Shown: positions 63,766 through 64,000 of the stretch, piece by piece | Numbering within the stretch: position 1 is the stretch's first letter | How the letters are laid out: each line of letters opens with the position of its first letter | From: Carallia brachiata | Taxonomy: Eukaryota > Streptophyta > Magnoliopsida > Malpighiales > Rhizophoraceae | Assembly: GCA_021464245.1 (NCBI GenBank) | Contig: JADCRB010000028.1 | Coordinates: 1,855,870 to 1,919,869, forward strand | Direction: 5' to 3' | Length of the DNA: 64,000 bases | The notes under the pieces: generated by a model | Databases searched by the model: none | Told to the model about the DNA's origin: nothing | What the model saw: the letters and a program-made list of their open reading frames with translations, nothing else | Made by a program: the position numbers and the translations under genes

Positions 63766-64000
63766 GATTTATGTTGCTGGCCAGATGAGTAGCACGCTGC
63801 AATCTGCTGGCCCTCCCTTGCCAACCTCCCTCCAAAACTTGCCTTGCTAGCCTCCCGTGGTTGGCCTCCCTCCTTTACTAACTCTCTTGGTTGTCCCCCC
63901 TCTTTTGCTGGCCTCCCTTCTTAACTTGCCTTGCTAACTTCCCTTAGAGGCACCAAACATGTGCAGCACGATGAGCAGCCAGCTATGCGCACTACTGGCC
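63766..64000 (-). repeat. Rep850 array, block 10 (-)
   Basis: TTGCTGGCCAGATGAGTAGC followed by CTAGCCTCCCGTGGTTGGCC subrepeats and GAGGCACCAAACATGTGCAG. The array continues beyond the window. Confidence 0.84.

Overview
The window is repeat-dense nuclear DNA of a plant, almost certainly heterochromatin of a large genome. The evidence is plant-type LTR retrotransposons with initiator-Met-tRNA primer sites, chromodomain-bearing Ty3/gypsy elements (chromoviruses), Ty1/copia remnants, and one WUSCHEL-type (WOX) homeodomain fragment, a family known only from plants and green algae. Nearly every coding stretch is broken by stops and frameshifts. I found no intact host gene, no rRNA or canonical tRNA gene and no CRISPR array. 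The species cannot be named from the sequence.

Three kinds of sequence alternate. (1) A tandem repeat family with a period of about 0.8-0.9 kb, called Rep850 here, fills about 28 kb. It lies in + orientation at 1398-2557, 3001-10149, 11450-12514, 17683-18929 and 23146-27775. It lies in - orientation at 35585-40651, 46567-47664, 48779-49024, 55594-59001 and 63766-64000. Each monomer has a conserved core of about 350 bp, a stretch of about 40-bp GGGAGGCTAGCAAGGCAAG-like subrepeats, and CpG-rich blocks. (2) Gypsy chromovirus copies of one family, labelled by letter: A (1-1397, +, 3' end), B (10150-11449, -, 3' end), C (12515-17682, -), E (27776-33203, -), F (33204-35584, -, internally deleted), C' (40652-46566, +), B' (47665-48778, +), F' (52919-55593, -, second copy of F) and G (60748-63765, +). 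(3) Other inserts: a copia element D (gag to RNase H, 19574-23145), a copia LTR H with primer site and leader (59002-60747, -), a solo-LTR-like insert (2558-3000), and a 3.9-kb non-repeat island at 49025-52918 holding the WOX fragment, minisatellites and unrecognised coding-like pieces.

The large-scale architecture is the most striking feature. 9905-18929 (B, Rep850, C, Rep850) is present again in inverted orientation at 39402-49024 (Rep850, C', Rep850, B', Rep850). This gives a palindrome with arms of 9.0 and 9.6 kb around a 20.5-kb spacer. The arm length difference is almost fully explained by two deletions: about 750 bp of gag/protease lost from the left arm and about 180 bp of chromodomain/LTR edge lost from the right arm. 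Separately, 33244-39271 is repeated in direct orientation at 53285-59001. Within the + array, about 860 bp at 23735-24600 is duplicated almost perfectly in tandem.

Functionally this reads as a decayed retrotransposon nest in a satellite-like array. The chromodomain elements appear to have entered Rep850 repeatedly: in all four independent 3' LTR/array junctions the host base next to the LTR end is C, in a C-rich stretch. Segmental inversion and duplication then spread the composite.
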